A DNA stretch of 22,189 bases, taken from the NCBI GenBank assembly GCA_046541115.1, contig JBKHDX010000058.1, positions 1 to 22,189 of the forward strand, in the 5' to 3' direction. The notes under the pieces are model-generated. The model saw only the letters and a program-made list of their open reading frames with translations, was not told the origin of the DNA and searched no databases. This document shows positions 6,501 to 12,499 of this stretch, piece after piece. Each line of letters starts with the position of its first letter. Positions within the stretch are counted from its first letter, which is position 1. A program made the position numbers and the translations under genes. Origin of the DNA: Jaaginema sp046541115 (GTDB taxonomy: Bacteria > Cyanobacteriota > Cyanobacteriia > Cyanobacteriales > Spirulinaceae).

Positions 6501-7267
6501 TCGAACGCTACAGCCTCAGCTTAATGCCTAGCCTCAACCTTACGGATTTACGTTATACCGATATCCGGGATGCGCGAGTGTTGGCCATGGGGGCGTCAGA
6601 ATTTGCCCCCGAACAAAGCCAAACTCCCCTCCCATTCGTCCCTCTCGAACTTGCCGTCATTCCCGAAAGCCCTTGGCAACCAGACGCATTTCTCAACGAA
6701 GAATTTACCCGCCGTAACCTCATCGAACAACGTAACGCCGAACCTTACGGCATTATTCACCTCGCGACTCATGCGGCATTTCAACCCGGATCGCCGGATA
6801 ACTCATTTATTCAACTTTGGGACGATAAACTGAGATTACCAGAAGTGCGTAATCTGCGATGGAACGATCCCCGCGTCTCTCTTTTAGTATTAAGTGCTTG
6901 CCAAACTGCCTTGGGCGATCGCGAAGCTGAGCTTGGGTTTGCAGGTCTCGCTTTTAAGAGCGGGGTTAAATCCGTTTTAGGAAGTTTATGGTATGTTCGC
7001 GGCGAAGGCACATTACACCTCATGGCGGAATTTTATAACCAACTCAGCCAAGGCAACATCAAAGCCGAAGCTTTGCAATCTGCTCAAGTTGCCATGCTCG
7101 AAGGTCGCGTCCGGGTTGATGTAGACGGTCGCATTCTCCTCGATAACGAACCTGTTGTCCTCACCAACGGCCAACCCCTACAAATTGACTTGGAGTTTTC
7201 CGGCCAAGCCAACCTCCCCCATCCCCATTATTGGGCAGGTTTTACTTTGATTGGTAGCCCGTGGTAA
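3545..7267 (+). CDS. Exported TPS (filamentous haemagglutinin-type) / CHAT protease fusion
   Basis: 1240 residues. Residues 1-27 look like a signal peptide (VWAVVMGGAIATALISPAYP). Residues about 30-230 form the two-partner-secretion domain (PANDGTNTQV, GANLFHSFEQF, NFYLMNPAGIIFGPNA), which a TpsB outer-membrane pore recognises. A beta-helical stalk follows, with about eight 27-35 residue repeats between residues 530 and 765 (pattern IxTGNINTSA...GGxxxLQxxD). Residues about 855-1240 are a CHAT domain, a caspase-fold cysteine protease: VDETLRSLPLAAL, then HLATHAAF with catalytic His1076, and VLSACQTALG with catalytic Cys1119, followed by GFAGLAFKSGVKSVLGSLW. Both catalytic residues are present. 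No TpsB gene is in the window. The target is unknown; a surface or secreted protease is the simplest reading. The start is the first ATG before the signal peptide, with no strong Shine-Dalgarno. Confidence 0.9.
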   Translation: MASSWTSVWAVVMGGAIATALISPAYPQPIIPANDGTNTQVVPMGDRFEIQGGSFSGDGANLFHSFEQFGLDANQIADFLANPQVQNILSRVVGGNPSEINGLIRVTGSDANFYLMNPAGIIFGPNAQLDTFGDFTATTANGIQFGDRWFNATGFNDYAPLIGNPEAYGFTMSQPGSIVNGGNLGVQPGQNITLIGGTAINTGTVSAPGGQIVISAVTGRNIVRIEQPGNLLSIELEVPTGNVPPDVPFSIASLYDLLTTGNGYQLGLSTTANGEVLLTVNDTPIQSGDAVVRNIQGENALLSATNNLTLVESQLLTGENLQLLAGNTVFARDTTTNPFLAQAGGNLYIQGNQEIDILTLNHPLTPFQSGGDLSLVSDGNISGDARYRSGSNFEIRNLAGGAGNFISFYDPIITSGGDVRLGDYTGVALKIEAAGSIFGGDITITGPDTMLPITLDPDANILINNSAFIARAGVIPNNAPNVPITDGGTTFTNPGTQNTPAQIRVGDINTTSPNFSQSGGPVILQAPGDIETGDINTSDTLTTAQGGDIDINSGGEVTTGNLNTAARSQNNSAIAGNINITATDDITTRNINASAQGTTATGGRLNLQSGDDIQTGNINTSAIATNGDARGGDVDLQANDRIQTRDIDTFAGAVDGNATAGNLTLQAGSRINTNNIDASALVRIIASTTLQFARGGQLNFTARDRISTDNIDVSARVIGNGITQGGTVDFRGQDIITANINARDDSDNPSGQIRLQGNGIIANQGINAPGNQISVNSNNNREVQPAAETLPPTLPEILAQSLSCTNPNAGLPRVEQIYTNEYTNYFGRSRPESTLNLSDLCDTLAFVADRTETTPAIVYAHFVPVEADSRRQQAPDEQLELILITTEGQFVSQRPLGATREVIEALALEFIAEVADIEKAEFEPLSYLPSAQQLYQYLIAPLEGELQQQNVENLVMIVDETLRSLPLAALHTGTDPQNPATGEFLVERYSLSLMPSLNLTDLRYTDIRDARVLAMGASEFAPEQSQTPLPFVPLELAVIPESPWQPDAFLNEEFTRRNLIEQRNAEPYGIIHLATHAAFQPGSPDNSFIQLWDDKLRLPEVRNLRWNDPRVSLLVLSACQTALGDREAELGFAGLAFKSGVKSVLGSLWYVRGEGTLHLMAEFYNQLSQGNIKAEALQSAQVAMLEGRVRVDVDGRILLDNEPVVLTNGQPLQIDLEFSGQANLPHPHYWAGFTLIGSPW
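5132..5840 (+). repeat. Intragenic repeats encoding the beta-helix stalk
   Basis: About eight imperfect units of 27-35 codons, for example IETGDINTSD, VTTGNLNTAA, ITTRNINASA, IQTGNINTSA, IQTRDIDTFA, INTNNIDASA, ISTDNIDVSA and ITANINARDD. Each is followed by a Gly-Gly turn and a short hydrophobic strand such as GGDVDLQAND. Asn, Thr and Asp dominate the turns, as expected of a parallel beta-helix. Variable loops separate the units, so this is diverged duplication and not recent slippage. Confidence 0.7.
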
Positions 7268-7505
7268 ACAAAAGCATTGACCCAGAATTACAGGGAATTT
7301 GAACTCTATCCTACTGCCCCTGAATCACTCTCGGTGAAACTTAATTCTGCTTTTTCGGGCTGAAATCCAAATACAGCTAGGCTTTGAACCTTTGAGTCTC
7401 TCCTAAAAGCCAAAGTTTCTGAACCCTTTCTGGGGCAAAATCCCTACTGCCCACTGCCCCTTAACCACTGATAACTGATGACTGATAACTGATGACTGAC
7501 AACCT
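7268..7505. other. Convergent intergenic region with a 14-bp tandem repeat
   Basis: This lies between the TPS-CHAT stop and the DUF427 stop. ACTGATAACTGATG is repeated exactly in tandem at 7467-7480 and 7481-7494 and followed by actgacaacc. Such actgataactgatgactg runs are common in cyanobacterial intergenic DNA (recollection). No hairpin with a T-run is evident for either gene. Confidence 0.6.
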
Positions 7506-8000
7506 CTACCATCCCCAAGTTCCCATACCACCTTTAAAGGGGCCGACAATCTCCGAGGTAATCCAACCGCCGTAGAAATCCCCCGGTTGAGCTTGGACTT
7601 CTTCACCGTCTACATAACAAGCATCCATACGACTGGCATAAAACGAAACATAATCTTTAATATCCGCAAAGCGATCGCTGGGTTCGGCATAATACCAAGC
7701 CGCATTCGCCGCTTGTTTGTCTCCCACCACCACAGTATAGTAGCCGGCAACGCCTTTCCACTCGCAAAAACTTTGCTTGGGAGTTTCTTGAAGATACTGC
7801 ATCTGAATATCTTCAGGGGGGATGTAATACACCGGGGGATGACTGGTTTCTAACACGCGATAACCTTTTGTCGTGTCGGCAAGGGTTACGCCATTAAACA
7901 CCACTTGCAAGCGTTTCGAGACGGGTTCTAATCGCGGGGGCCGCGGATAATCCCAGACGGATTCTTGACCGGGCTGCGGTTCAATGGGTTGCGGTCTCAT
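7506..8000 (-). CDS. DUF427 family protein
   Basis: 164 residues. The sequence carries DUF427 (PF04248) features: VVFNGVTLADTTKGYRVLETSHPPVYYIPPEDI, then FCEWKGVAGYYTV, AAWYYAEPSDRFADIKDYVSFY, and a terminal VDGEEVQAQPGDFYGGWIT segment. The family is small, soluble and widespread in bacteria and cyanobacteria, with no agreed biochemical role. No signal peptide or membrane segment is seen. Its ATG (7998-8000) is 3 bases after the gatC stop, so it is almost certainly translated from the same mRNA as gatC, possibly by translational coupling. The Pro-rich N-terminus (QPIEPQPGQ, YPRPPRLEP) is likely disordered. Family assignment is good. Function is unknown. Confidence 0.85.
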   Translation of the reverse strand: MRPQPIEPQPGQESVWDYPRPPRLEPVSKRLQVVFNGVTLADTTKGYRVLETSHPPVYYIPPEDIQMQYLQETPKQSFCEWKGVAGYYTVVVGDKQAANAAWYYAEPSDRFADIKDYVSFYASRMDACYVDGEEVQAQPGDFYGGWITSEIVGPFKGGMGTWGW

Positions 8001-8003
8001 TAA

Positions 8004-8303
8004 TTACGCCTCGTCGGTACTCAGAATTTGCGGGACGCGGAAAAAGTCCCCTTCTTGTTCTGGGGCTTCTTGTAGGAGGTCTTCGCGATCGATTTCTGCT
8101 TGAATGGTATCGGATCGCGTTACATTGCTCACCTCAATTACCCGGGTCATCGGTTCGACGTTATCGGTGTTGAGTTCGCTTAATTGCTCGAAATATTCGA
8201 GAATACTACTTAATTGGGGCGTAAATTGTGCTTCTTCTTCTGGAGTTAACGCTAAACGCGCTAAATGAGCCACTTTTTGCACTTGTTCGCGATCGATTTT
8301 CAT
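8004..8303 (-). CDS. gatC: Glutamyl-tRNA(Gln) amidotransferase subunit C
   Basis: 99 residues from the ATG at 8301-8303. GatC clamps GatA to GatB in the amidotransferase that turns Glu-tRNA(Gln), and often Asp-tRNA(Asn), into the correctly charged tRNA, the normal route in cyanobacteria, which lack GlnRS. Diagnostic sequence: IDREQVQKVAHLARLALTPEE, then a helix ending LEYFEQLSELNTDNVEPMTRV, and the C-terminal LLQEAPEQEGDFFRVPQIL. The frame is open for 30 more codons upstream, but the conserved family start (MKIDREQV) and a gaga element before this ATG favour the shorter form. gatA and gatB are not in the window. DUF427 follows after 3 bases; ycf3 ends 111 bases upstream in the same direction. 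Confidence 0.92.
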   Translation of the reverse strand: MKIDREQVQKVAHLARLALTPEEEAQFTPQLSSILEYFEQLSELNTDNVEPMTRVIEVSNVTRSDTIQAEIDREDLLQEAPEQEGDFFRVPQILSTDEA

Positions 8304-8346
8304 GAGTATCTCACAGAGAACGTTTTTCCGATAATTTACGGGTATG

Positions 8347-8404
8347 TTTGTTGTTGGCTCTTTGATTTTGACGGGAGTAAATGATACAAACAACCAACAA
8401 CAAA
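8347..8404. repeat. 11-bp inverted repeat between ycf3 and gatC, overlapping the dispersed caacaaagg repeat
   Basis: TTTGTTGTTGG at 8347-8357 is complementary to CCAACAACAAA at 8394-8404, with 36 bases between. The right arm belongs to the same caacaaaggaca repeat that starts the gene at 2370, and it abuts the ycf3 stop codon (8415-8417, minus). In the transcript this would be a long-loop stem just after ycf3, so it might shape the 3' end of that message. Confidence 0.4.
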
Positions 8405-8414
8405 GGACAAAGGA

Positions 8415-8936
8415 CTAGAAAAAGATATCCATATCCGATCGCCCAGTGGTTTTGAGCCAGTTTTGGGCTTCAATGTAGTTGTTGGGGGCCAAACGAATGG
8501 CTTGTTTCCAATATTCAGCCGCTTTATCAAACAAAGCTTCCGCCGTATCATTGTCCCCGGCTTCTTTAGCTCTTTCGCCTTGATAGTGGTAAATGACAGC
8601 AATATTATTAAAAGACTGGGGCATTCGGGGATTAAGGTCGATTGCTTCGTGATAGCGCTCTAAGGCTCGTTTGTGTTCGCCATTACTTGCATAAATTAAT
8701 GCCATATTGTAGAGAACATAACTGCGATCGCTCGCGTCGTCTTCGAGTTCTAAAGCGGCATTGTAGTTATCTAGGGCTTCGGCGTATTCCCCATCCGCTT
8801 GGGCTGACATCCCATCGCGATAATAAGCAAAGGCTTCTTTAGAGCGCTTGTTGGTCGGCAGAACTTTTAAAATAATGTCTGCCATGACAGTAAAACTTTT
8901 ATCAATAAAGTTATCGTTTCGTTGAGTTCGTGGCAT
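8415..8936 (-). CDS. ycf3: Photosystem I assembly protein Ycf3
   Basis: 173 residues, the usual Ycf3 length. Ycf3 (PAFI) is a thylakoid-associated TPR chaperone that helps assemble the PsaA/PsaB reaction centre. The N-terminus (MPRTQRNDNFIDKSFTVMADIILKVLPTNKRSKEAFAYY) is strongly conserved with the chloroplast protein. Three TPR units follow: AFAYYRDGMSAQADGEYAEALDNYNAAL, SYVLYNMALIYASNGEHKRALERYHEAIDLNP, and SFNNIAVIYHYQGERA...YWKQAIRLAPNNY. The C-terminus is GRSDMDIFF. The ATG is the family start. A 9-bp inverted repeat lies immediately upstream at 8941-8971. gatC and DUF427 follow on the same strand but 111 bases away, so co-transcription is possible but not shown. Confidence 0.95.
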   Translation of the reverse strand: MPRTQRNDNFIDKSFTVMADIILKVLPTNKRSKEAFAYYRDGMSAQADGEYAEALDNYNAALELEDDASDRSYVLYNMALIYASNGEHKRALERYHEAIDLNPRMPQSFNNIAVIYHYQGERAKEAGDNDTAEALFDKAAEYWKQAIRLAPNNYIEAQNWLKTTGRSDMDIFF

Positions 8937-8940
8937 GGGT

Positions 8941-8971
8941 TTTGATTAAGTGGGTGACCTTATTAATCAAA
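8941..8971 (-). promoter_or_regulatory. 9-bp inverted repeat just upstream of ycf3 (candidate operator)
   Basis: TTTGATTAA at 8941-8949 and TTAATCAAA at 8963-8971 form a perfect inverted repeat with a 13-base spacer (gtgggtgacctta). It begins 4 bases before the ycf3 start codon. The position suits a regulator site or a 5' leader hairpin that would occlude the start region. No known cyanobacterial operator was recognised. Confidence 0.45.
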
Positions 8972-9149
8972 TATCGTAGCTCGTTCGGCCGATTTTTGAC
9001 CGTCGGACAGGGTTTTCTTCCACCGCAGTAAGGCTAAAATCCCACTGGGAAATCTTTCAAAAGCCGAGATATTGAGGAAAACACCGAACGAGATCGCCTG
9101 GGGCATCCCTCAAAACGATTGATTTCATAAACTTTTGAGAGAGACCCCC

Positions 9150-9155
9150 TATAAT
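9150..9155 (+). promoter_or_regulatory. Candidate -10 box for ftsQ or a small leader RNA
   Basis: This is an exact TATAAT. No good -35 hexamer lies 16-18 bases upstream (that position reads ataaac), so activity would need an activator or a different start mode. A transcript from here would begin just before the stem at 9170-9222 and run about 190 bases to the ftsQ start. Confidence 0.3.
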
Positions 9156-9169
9156 GAGCATAAATCACC

Positions 9170-9222
9170 AGCGTCTTGCGAGCGATTTTCGAGTTTAACC
9201 TTAAGTCTATGCTCAAGACGCT
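9170..9222 (+). ncRNA. Stem-loop in the ftsQ leader (attenuator or small RNA candidate)
   Basis: AGCGTCTTG (9170-9178) pairs perfectly with CAAGACGCT (9214-9222). With a one-base bulge the pairing extends inward (cgagc with gct). The stem is followed directly by tttagtg, a short and imperfect T-run. It is 130 bases before ftsQ. It could be a premature terminator, a small RNA 3' end, or only a structured leader. Confidence 0.35.
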
Positions 9223-9352
9223 TTTAGTGTAAAAATTGACGGCTTTCCCCGATTTGGGTTGAAATATCGTCTAACCCCGGTCGTTACTCAAACCGTAAAC
9301 TCACCGATTGAGGGTTGTGCTTTTATCCACCGTGATTAAATTAGAGCAATCA

Positions 9353-10168
9353 ATGACGGGCATTGCATCAGTCTCTCCTGCCGATCTTAAAACTCGTCGC
9401 CAAGAACTCAAGCGTCGCCGCCAACTTCGACTATTACAAACCACTTGGCGATCGCTTTTGGCGACGGGAATGGCGTGGGGATTATTCTGGGTTTTAACCC
9501 AACCCAATTGGGTGATCCGCGATCCCCAACAAATTGATGTCGAAGGTAATGAATTTTTATCCCCCCAAACCGTGCGATCGCTTTTATCTTTGTCTTATCC
9601 CCAATCGTTATGGCAACTCGAACCCCAACAACTCAGCCAGCAAATTACCGCCACAGCCCCCATCGCCGAAGCCCGGGTGATTCGGAGCCTGCTCCCCCCT
9701 CGTTTAACCATTGAAGTCGAAGAACGTCAACCGGTGGCGATCGCGATTTCTCCAACTCAGCAAACCCTGGGTTTTATTGACGAGCAAGGTATTTTTATGG
9801 CGAAAGAAAGTTATCTCGGTTTGGCGGACACTCAGGAGTTACCCAAGCTCAAAGTGATTGGCTTTAATCCCAACACCCCCTTTAACTGGCCGGCTATTTA
9901 CCAAGCCCTTGTTGCCGCCCCCATCGAAGCCATTACCCTTGATGTCCAAAACCCCCAAAATCTGATTTTGAAAGTGGATATTGGCAACATTCACTTGGGC
10001 CCCTATACCCCTCAATTGCCCCAACAACTCAACACGTTAGCCCATTTGCGGGAACTGCCCGACCGCGTAGAAGCCAACAGTATTGACTATATCGATCTAA
10101 CCAATCCTAACTCTCCCACAGTACAACTGCACCAAACTCCAGAACAACAACCTACTAAAACCCCTTGA
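9353..10168 (+). CDS. ftsQ: Cell division protein FtsQ/DivIB (POTRA domain)
   Basis: 271 residues from the ATG at 9353. FtsQ is a bitopic divisome protein that links FtsB/FtsL and later division proteins. The layout is typical: a short basic cytoplasmic tail (RRQELKRRRQLRLL), one membrane segment at about 33-49 (SLLATGMAWGLFWVLTQ), and a POTRA domain at about 58-127 (IDVEGNEFLSPQTVRSLLSL, AEARVIRSLLPPRLTIEVEERQPVA). A beta region follows, and then a Pro/Gln-rich end. The frame stays open upstream to a TTG at 9308, but the ATG gives the compact cytoplasmic tail expected and has a gag element 7 bases before it. It is followed by ftsZ after about 80 bases, an order conserved in many bacteria including cyanobacteria. 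Confidence 0.9.
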   Translation: MTGIASVSPADLKTRRQELKRRRQLRLLQTTWRSLLATGMAWGLFWVLTQPNWVIRDPQQIDVEGNEFLSPQTVRSLLSLSYPQSLWQLEPQQLSQQITATAPIAEARVIRSLLPPRLTIEVEERQPVAIAISPTQQTLGFIDEQGIFMAKESYLGLADTQELPKLKVIGFNPNTPFNWPAIYQALVAAPIEAITLDVQNPQNLILKVDIGNIHLGPYTPQLPQQLNTLAHLRELPDRVEANSIDYIDLTNPNSPTVQLHQTPEQQPTKTP

Positions 10169-10194
10169 CCGACCCGGCCGTAATTTGACAAGAT

Positions 10195-10223
10195 GTTGAA
10201 TCCCACAGCCTCGATTTTATAAG
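10195..10223 (+). promoter_or_regulatory. Candidate ftsZ promoter
   Basis: TTGAAT (10195-10200), a 17-base spacer, and TATAAG (10218-10223) fit a sigma-70 type promoter about 28 bases before the ftsZ ATG. An earlier TTGACA at 10185-10190 has no -10 box at a suitable distance. A separate ftsZ promoter is plausible because FtsZ is needed in far greater amounts than FtsQ. Confidence 0.3.
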
Positions 10224-10251
10224 AATTGTATATTGAACCTTGCTTATACCA

Positions 10252-11529
10252 ATGTCACTTGATAGTAAACTAGGGCTAAATCAAACCCATAGCGATCGTC
10301 CAGAATATCCCGATCTTAGCGTGGAAAATAATTACCCTTTCAATAGCTCTGGCATCCCTTTTCCTTCGACCAACGAAGCGCAAGGCATTCCCGGAGAAGA
10401 ACCACGACCCAGCAATATTGTCCCCAGTAATGTTGCCCGCATCAAAGTCATTGGTGTTGGCGGCGGCGGCTGTAACGCCGTCAACCGCATGATTGCAAGT
10501 AACGTGACAGGCGTTGAATTTTGGGCGATCAATACTGATGCTCAAGCCCTAGCCTTAGCAGGCGCTCAAAAACGCTTACAACTCGGTCAGAAAATTACAC
10601 GGGGTTTAGGGGCAGGGGGAAATCCCGCCATCGGTCAAAAAGCCGCCGAAGAATCCCGCGATGAAATCGCCCAAGCCCTAGAAAATACTGATTTAGTCTT
10701 TATCACCTCTGGCATGGGGGGCGGGACGGGAACCGGAGCCGCCCCCATTGTCGCTGAAGTGGCTAAAGAAATGGGCTGCCTGACCGTGGCGATTGTGACG
10801 CGCCCTTTTACCTTTGAAGGCCGCCGTCGCACCACCCAAGCCGAAGAAGGTATCGCTGCCCTACAAGGGCGGGTCGATACCCTGATTATTATTCCCAACA
10901 ACAAATTACTCGAAGTCATCCCCCCGGAAACGCCAGTACAGCAAGCCTTTTTGGTCGCCGATGACGTACTGCGGCAGGGGGTACAAGGTATTTCTGATAT
11001 TATTACGATCCCCGGCTTGGTGAATGTGGACTTTGCCGATGTGCGAGCGGTGATGGCCGATGCGGGTTCGGCGTTGATGGGAATCGGAGTCGGATCGGGC
11101 AAATCCAGAGCCAGAGAAGCGGCGACCATGGCTATTTCTTCGCCGTTGCTGGAGTCTTCCATTGAAGGCGCCAAAGGGGTGGTCTTCAATATTACAGGGG
11201 GCAGCGATTTGACCTTGCACGAAGTGAACACCGCCGCCGAAACCATCTACGAAACCGTCGATCCTAACGCCAATATTATTTTTGGAGCCGTGATCGATGA
11301 AAGAATGCAGGGTGAAGTCCGGATCACGGTAATTGCCACGGGCTTTAGTGGCGAACCTCCCAAACCTGAAAGTACCCCCAGGGCGATCGCGACCCCGACG
11401 CGCCCTAGTATTCCGGCACCGCCCCCGCCGCGACCTACCCAACCAGAACCCCCACCCCCGGATCGCAGCGGCCAAGGACTGGACATTCCAGAATTTTTAC
11501 GCAGACGCAGAGGCTTTCCACGACGGTAA
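10252..11529 (+). CDS. ftsZ: Cell division GTPase FtsZ
   Basis: 425 residues from the ATG at 10252. FtsZ polymerises with GTP into the Z-ring that scaffolds septum formation. Visible motifs are the N-terminal extension of about 60 residues typical of cyanobacteria, IKVIGVGGGGCNAVNRM, NTDAQAL, the tubulin signature GMGGGTGTGAAP, VTRPFTFEGRRR, the T7 loop NVDFADVRAVM with its GTPase-stimulating Asp, and GGSDLTLHEVN. A Pro-rich linker (PAPPPPRPTQPEPPPP) leads to the C-terminal peptide LDIPEFLRRR, the docking site for membrane tethers such as SepF and, in cyanobacteria, ZipN/Ftn2. The frame is open to a TTG at 10240, but the ATG start (MSLDSKLGLNQ) resembles relatives better. thiD begins 3 bases after the stop, so the two are probably co-translated. 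Confidence 0.97.
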   Translation: MSLDSKLGLNQTHSDRPEYPDLSVENNYPFNSSGIPFPSTNEAQGIPGEEPRPSNIVPSNVARIKVIGVGGGGCNAVNRMIASNVTGVEFWAINTDAQALALAGAQKRLQLGQKITRGLGAGGNPAIGQKAAEESRDEIAQALENTDLVFITSGMGGGTGTGAAPIVAEVAKEMGCLTVAIVTRPFTFEGRRRTTQAEEGIAALQGRVDTLIIIPNNKLLEVIPPETPVQQAFLVADDVLRQGVQGISDIITIPGLVNVDFADVRAVMADAGSALMGIGVGSGKSRAREAATMAISSPLLESSIEGAKGVVFNITGGSDLTLHEVNTAAETIYETVDPNANIIFGAVIDERMQGEVRITVIATGFSGEPPKPESTPRAIATPTRPSIPAPPPPRPTQPEPPPPDRSGQGLDIPEFLRRRRGFPRR

Positions 11530-11532
11530 ACC

Positions 11533-12342
11533 ATGATGAAATTACCCACAGCTTTAACCATTGCCGGATCGGATAGTGGCGGCGGTGCGGGAATTCAAGC
11601 GGATTTACGAACCTTTGCTTTTCATTTAGTTCACGGTACGAGTGCCATTACCTGTATTACGGCCCAAAATACCTTGGGAGTGGATCGGGTCGATGCCCTG
11701 CCCCCAGAAGCCGTACAAGCCCAAATCAAGGCGGTGGTTGGGGATATTGGGGTGCAAGGTATAAAAACCGGAATGCTGCTGAATACGGGCATTATTGAGG
11801 CGGTGGCGGAGGCTCTGGCCGCCCTATCCTCCCCAGGGATTGTGGTCGATCCGGTGATGGTTTCTCGTACCGGGGCGCAGTTGATTGATGATGCGGCGAT
11901 CGCGTCTTTATCCTCCCATTTATTACCCCTGGCGACTCTGATTACTCCCAATCGCTACGAAGCCCAAATTTTAAGCGGCTTAGAAATTACCAATCTTGAC
12001 GAAATGCAAACGGCCGCCCGTAAAATCTACGACCTTAGAGGGAGGACGGTTTTAGTCAAAGGTGGGGGGATGACCGGAGATTGTCGCGGCGTGGATGTGT
12101 GGTTTGATGGCGATCGCCTCGAAATCTTGCAAACCGAAATTGTTGATACCCCCAATACCCACGGAACCGGCTGCACTCTCTCGGCCGCGATCGCGGCAAA
12201 TTTGGCGTTAGGTCAAGATGTTTTGAGTGCCGCGATCGCCGCCAAACAATATGTTACCACCGCCCTCAACCACGCCCTCGACCTCGGCCAAGGCACCGGG
12301 CCCATCGGGCATTTTTTCCCACTAATGACCAAGGACAAATAA
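11533..12342 (+). CDS. thiD: Hydroxymethylpyrimidine/phosphomethylpyrimidine kinase
   Basis: 269 residues. ThiD phosphorylates hydroxymethylpyrimidine twice to HMP-PP, the pyrimidine half of thiamine. The PfkB-like ribokinase-fold signatures are clear: LTIAGSDSGGGAGIQADLRTF at the N-terminus (substrate binding), IKTGML, VVDPVMVSRTGAQL, TLITPNRYEA, VLVKGGGM, and the catalytic/anion-hole segment NTHGTGCTLSAAIAAN. The start is one of two adjacent ATGs (11533 or 11536), 3 bases after the ftsZ stop. The usual thiamine genes are absent and no TPP riboswitch core is visible between the genes, so expression probably follows ftsZ. The last codons (MTKDK, then TAA) are encoded by the same dispersed repeat seen at 2343 and 8391, which suggests the native C-terminus was altered by it. 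Confidence 0.95.
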   Translation: MMKLPTALTIAGSDSGGGAGIQADLRTFAFHLVHGTSAITCITAQNTLGVDRVDALPPEAVQAQIKAVVGDIGVQGIKTGMLLNTGIIEAVAEALAALSSPGIVVDPVMVSRTGAQLIDDAAIASLSSHLLPLATLITPNRYEAQILSGLEITNLDEMQTAARKIYDLRGRTVLVKGGGMTGDCRGVDVWFDGDRLEILQTEIVDTPNTHGTGCTLSAAIAANLALGQDVLSAAIAAKQYVTTALNHALDLGQGTGPIGHFFPLMTKDK

Positions 12343-12348
12343 CAAAAA
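12324..12348 (+). repeat. Dispersed aatgaccaaggacaaataac repeat overlapping the thiD stop
   Basis: The word atgaccaaggacaaataac encodes the last residues and stop of thiD. It matches the repeat words caaaggacaaatgacc at 2358-2373 and caaaggacaaagg at 8401-8413. It lies in a sense-strand orientation relative to thiD. Confidence 0.5.
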
Positions 12349-12499
12349 CCATTTGCCAAAACGAGGCAATTGCGTCAAAATTCCGGTATCGTCGCTGTAC
12401 GGACTTGGAATCAGTATCAGAGATTGAGTAAATTGAGGACTCGATTGCATTTCTAAAGCGCAGAAAATTAAATTCTTTTCTAAAAGTTTGGCTATAGCT

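Larger units (their letters stand above)
8972..9352. other. Divergent ycf3/ftsQ intergenic region
   Basis: About 380 bases with no supported gene. A pair of 9-bp inverted words, ctcgttcgg (8980-8988) and ccgaacgag (9084-9092), flank the presumed ycf3 promoter zone. A consensus TATAAT at 9150-9155 and a stem at 9170-9222 point toward ftsQ. A 60-codon minus-strand frame at 9034-9216 has no recognisable sequence and overlaps these elements. Confidence 0.45.

Noticed and set aside
9034..9216. 60-codon minus-strand frame in the ycf3/ftsQ spacer
   Set aside because: It overlaps the TATAAT box and stem-loop, lacks a Shine-Dalgarno and has no recognisable sequence.
10635..11475. Long minus-strand frames (up to 203 codons) opposite ftsZ
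   Set aside because: They are antisense shadows of a highly conserved gene with strong codon bias; the translations are low-complexity Ser/Ala/Arg-rich and not protein-like.
11526..11540. TPP riboswitch before thiD
   Set aside because: Only 3 bases separate ftsZ and thiD, and no ctgaga-type TPP core lies at the 3' end of ftsZ.
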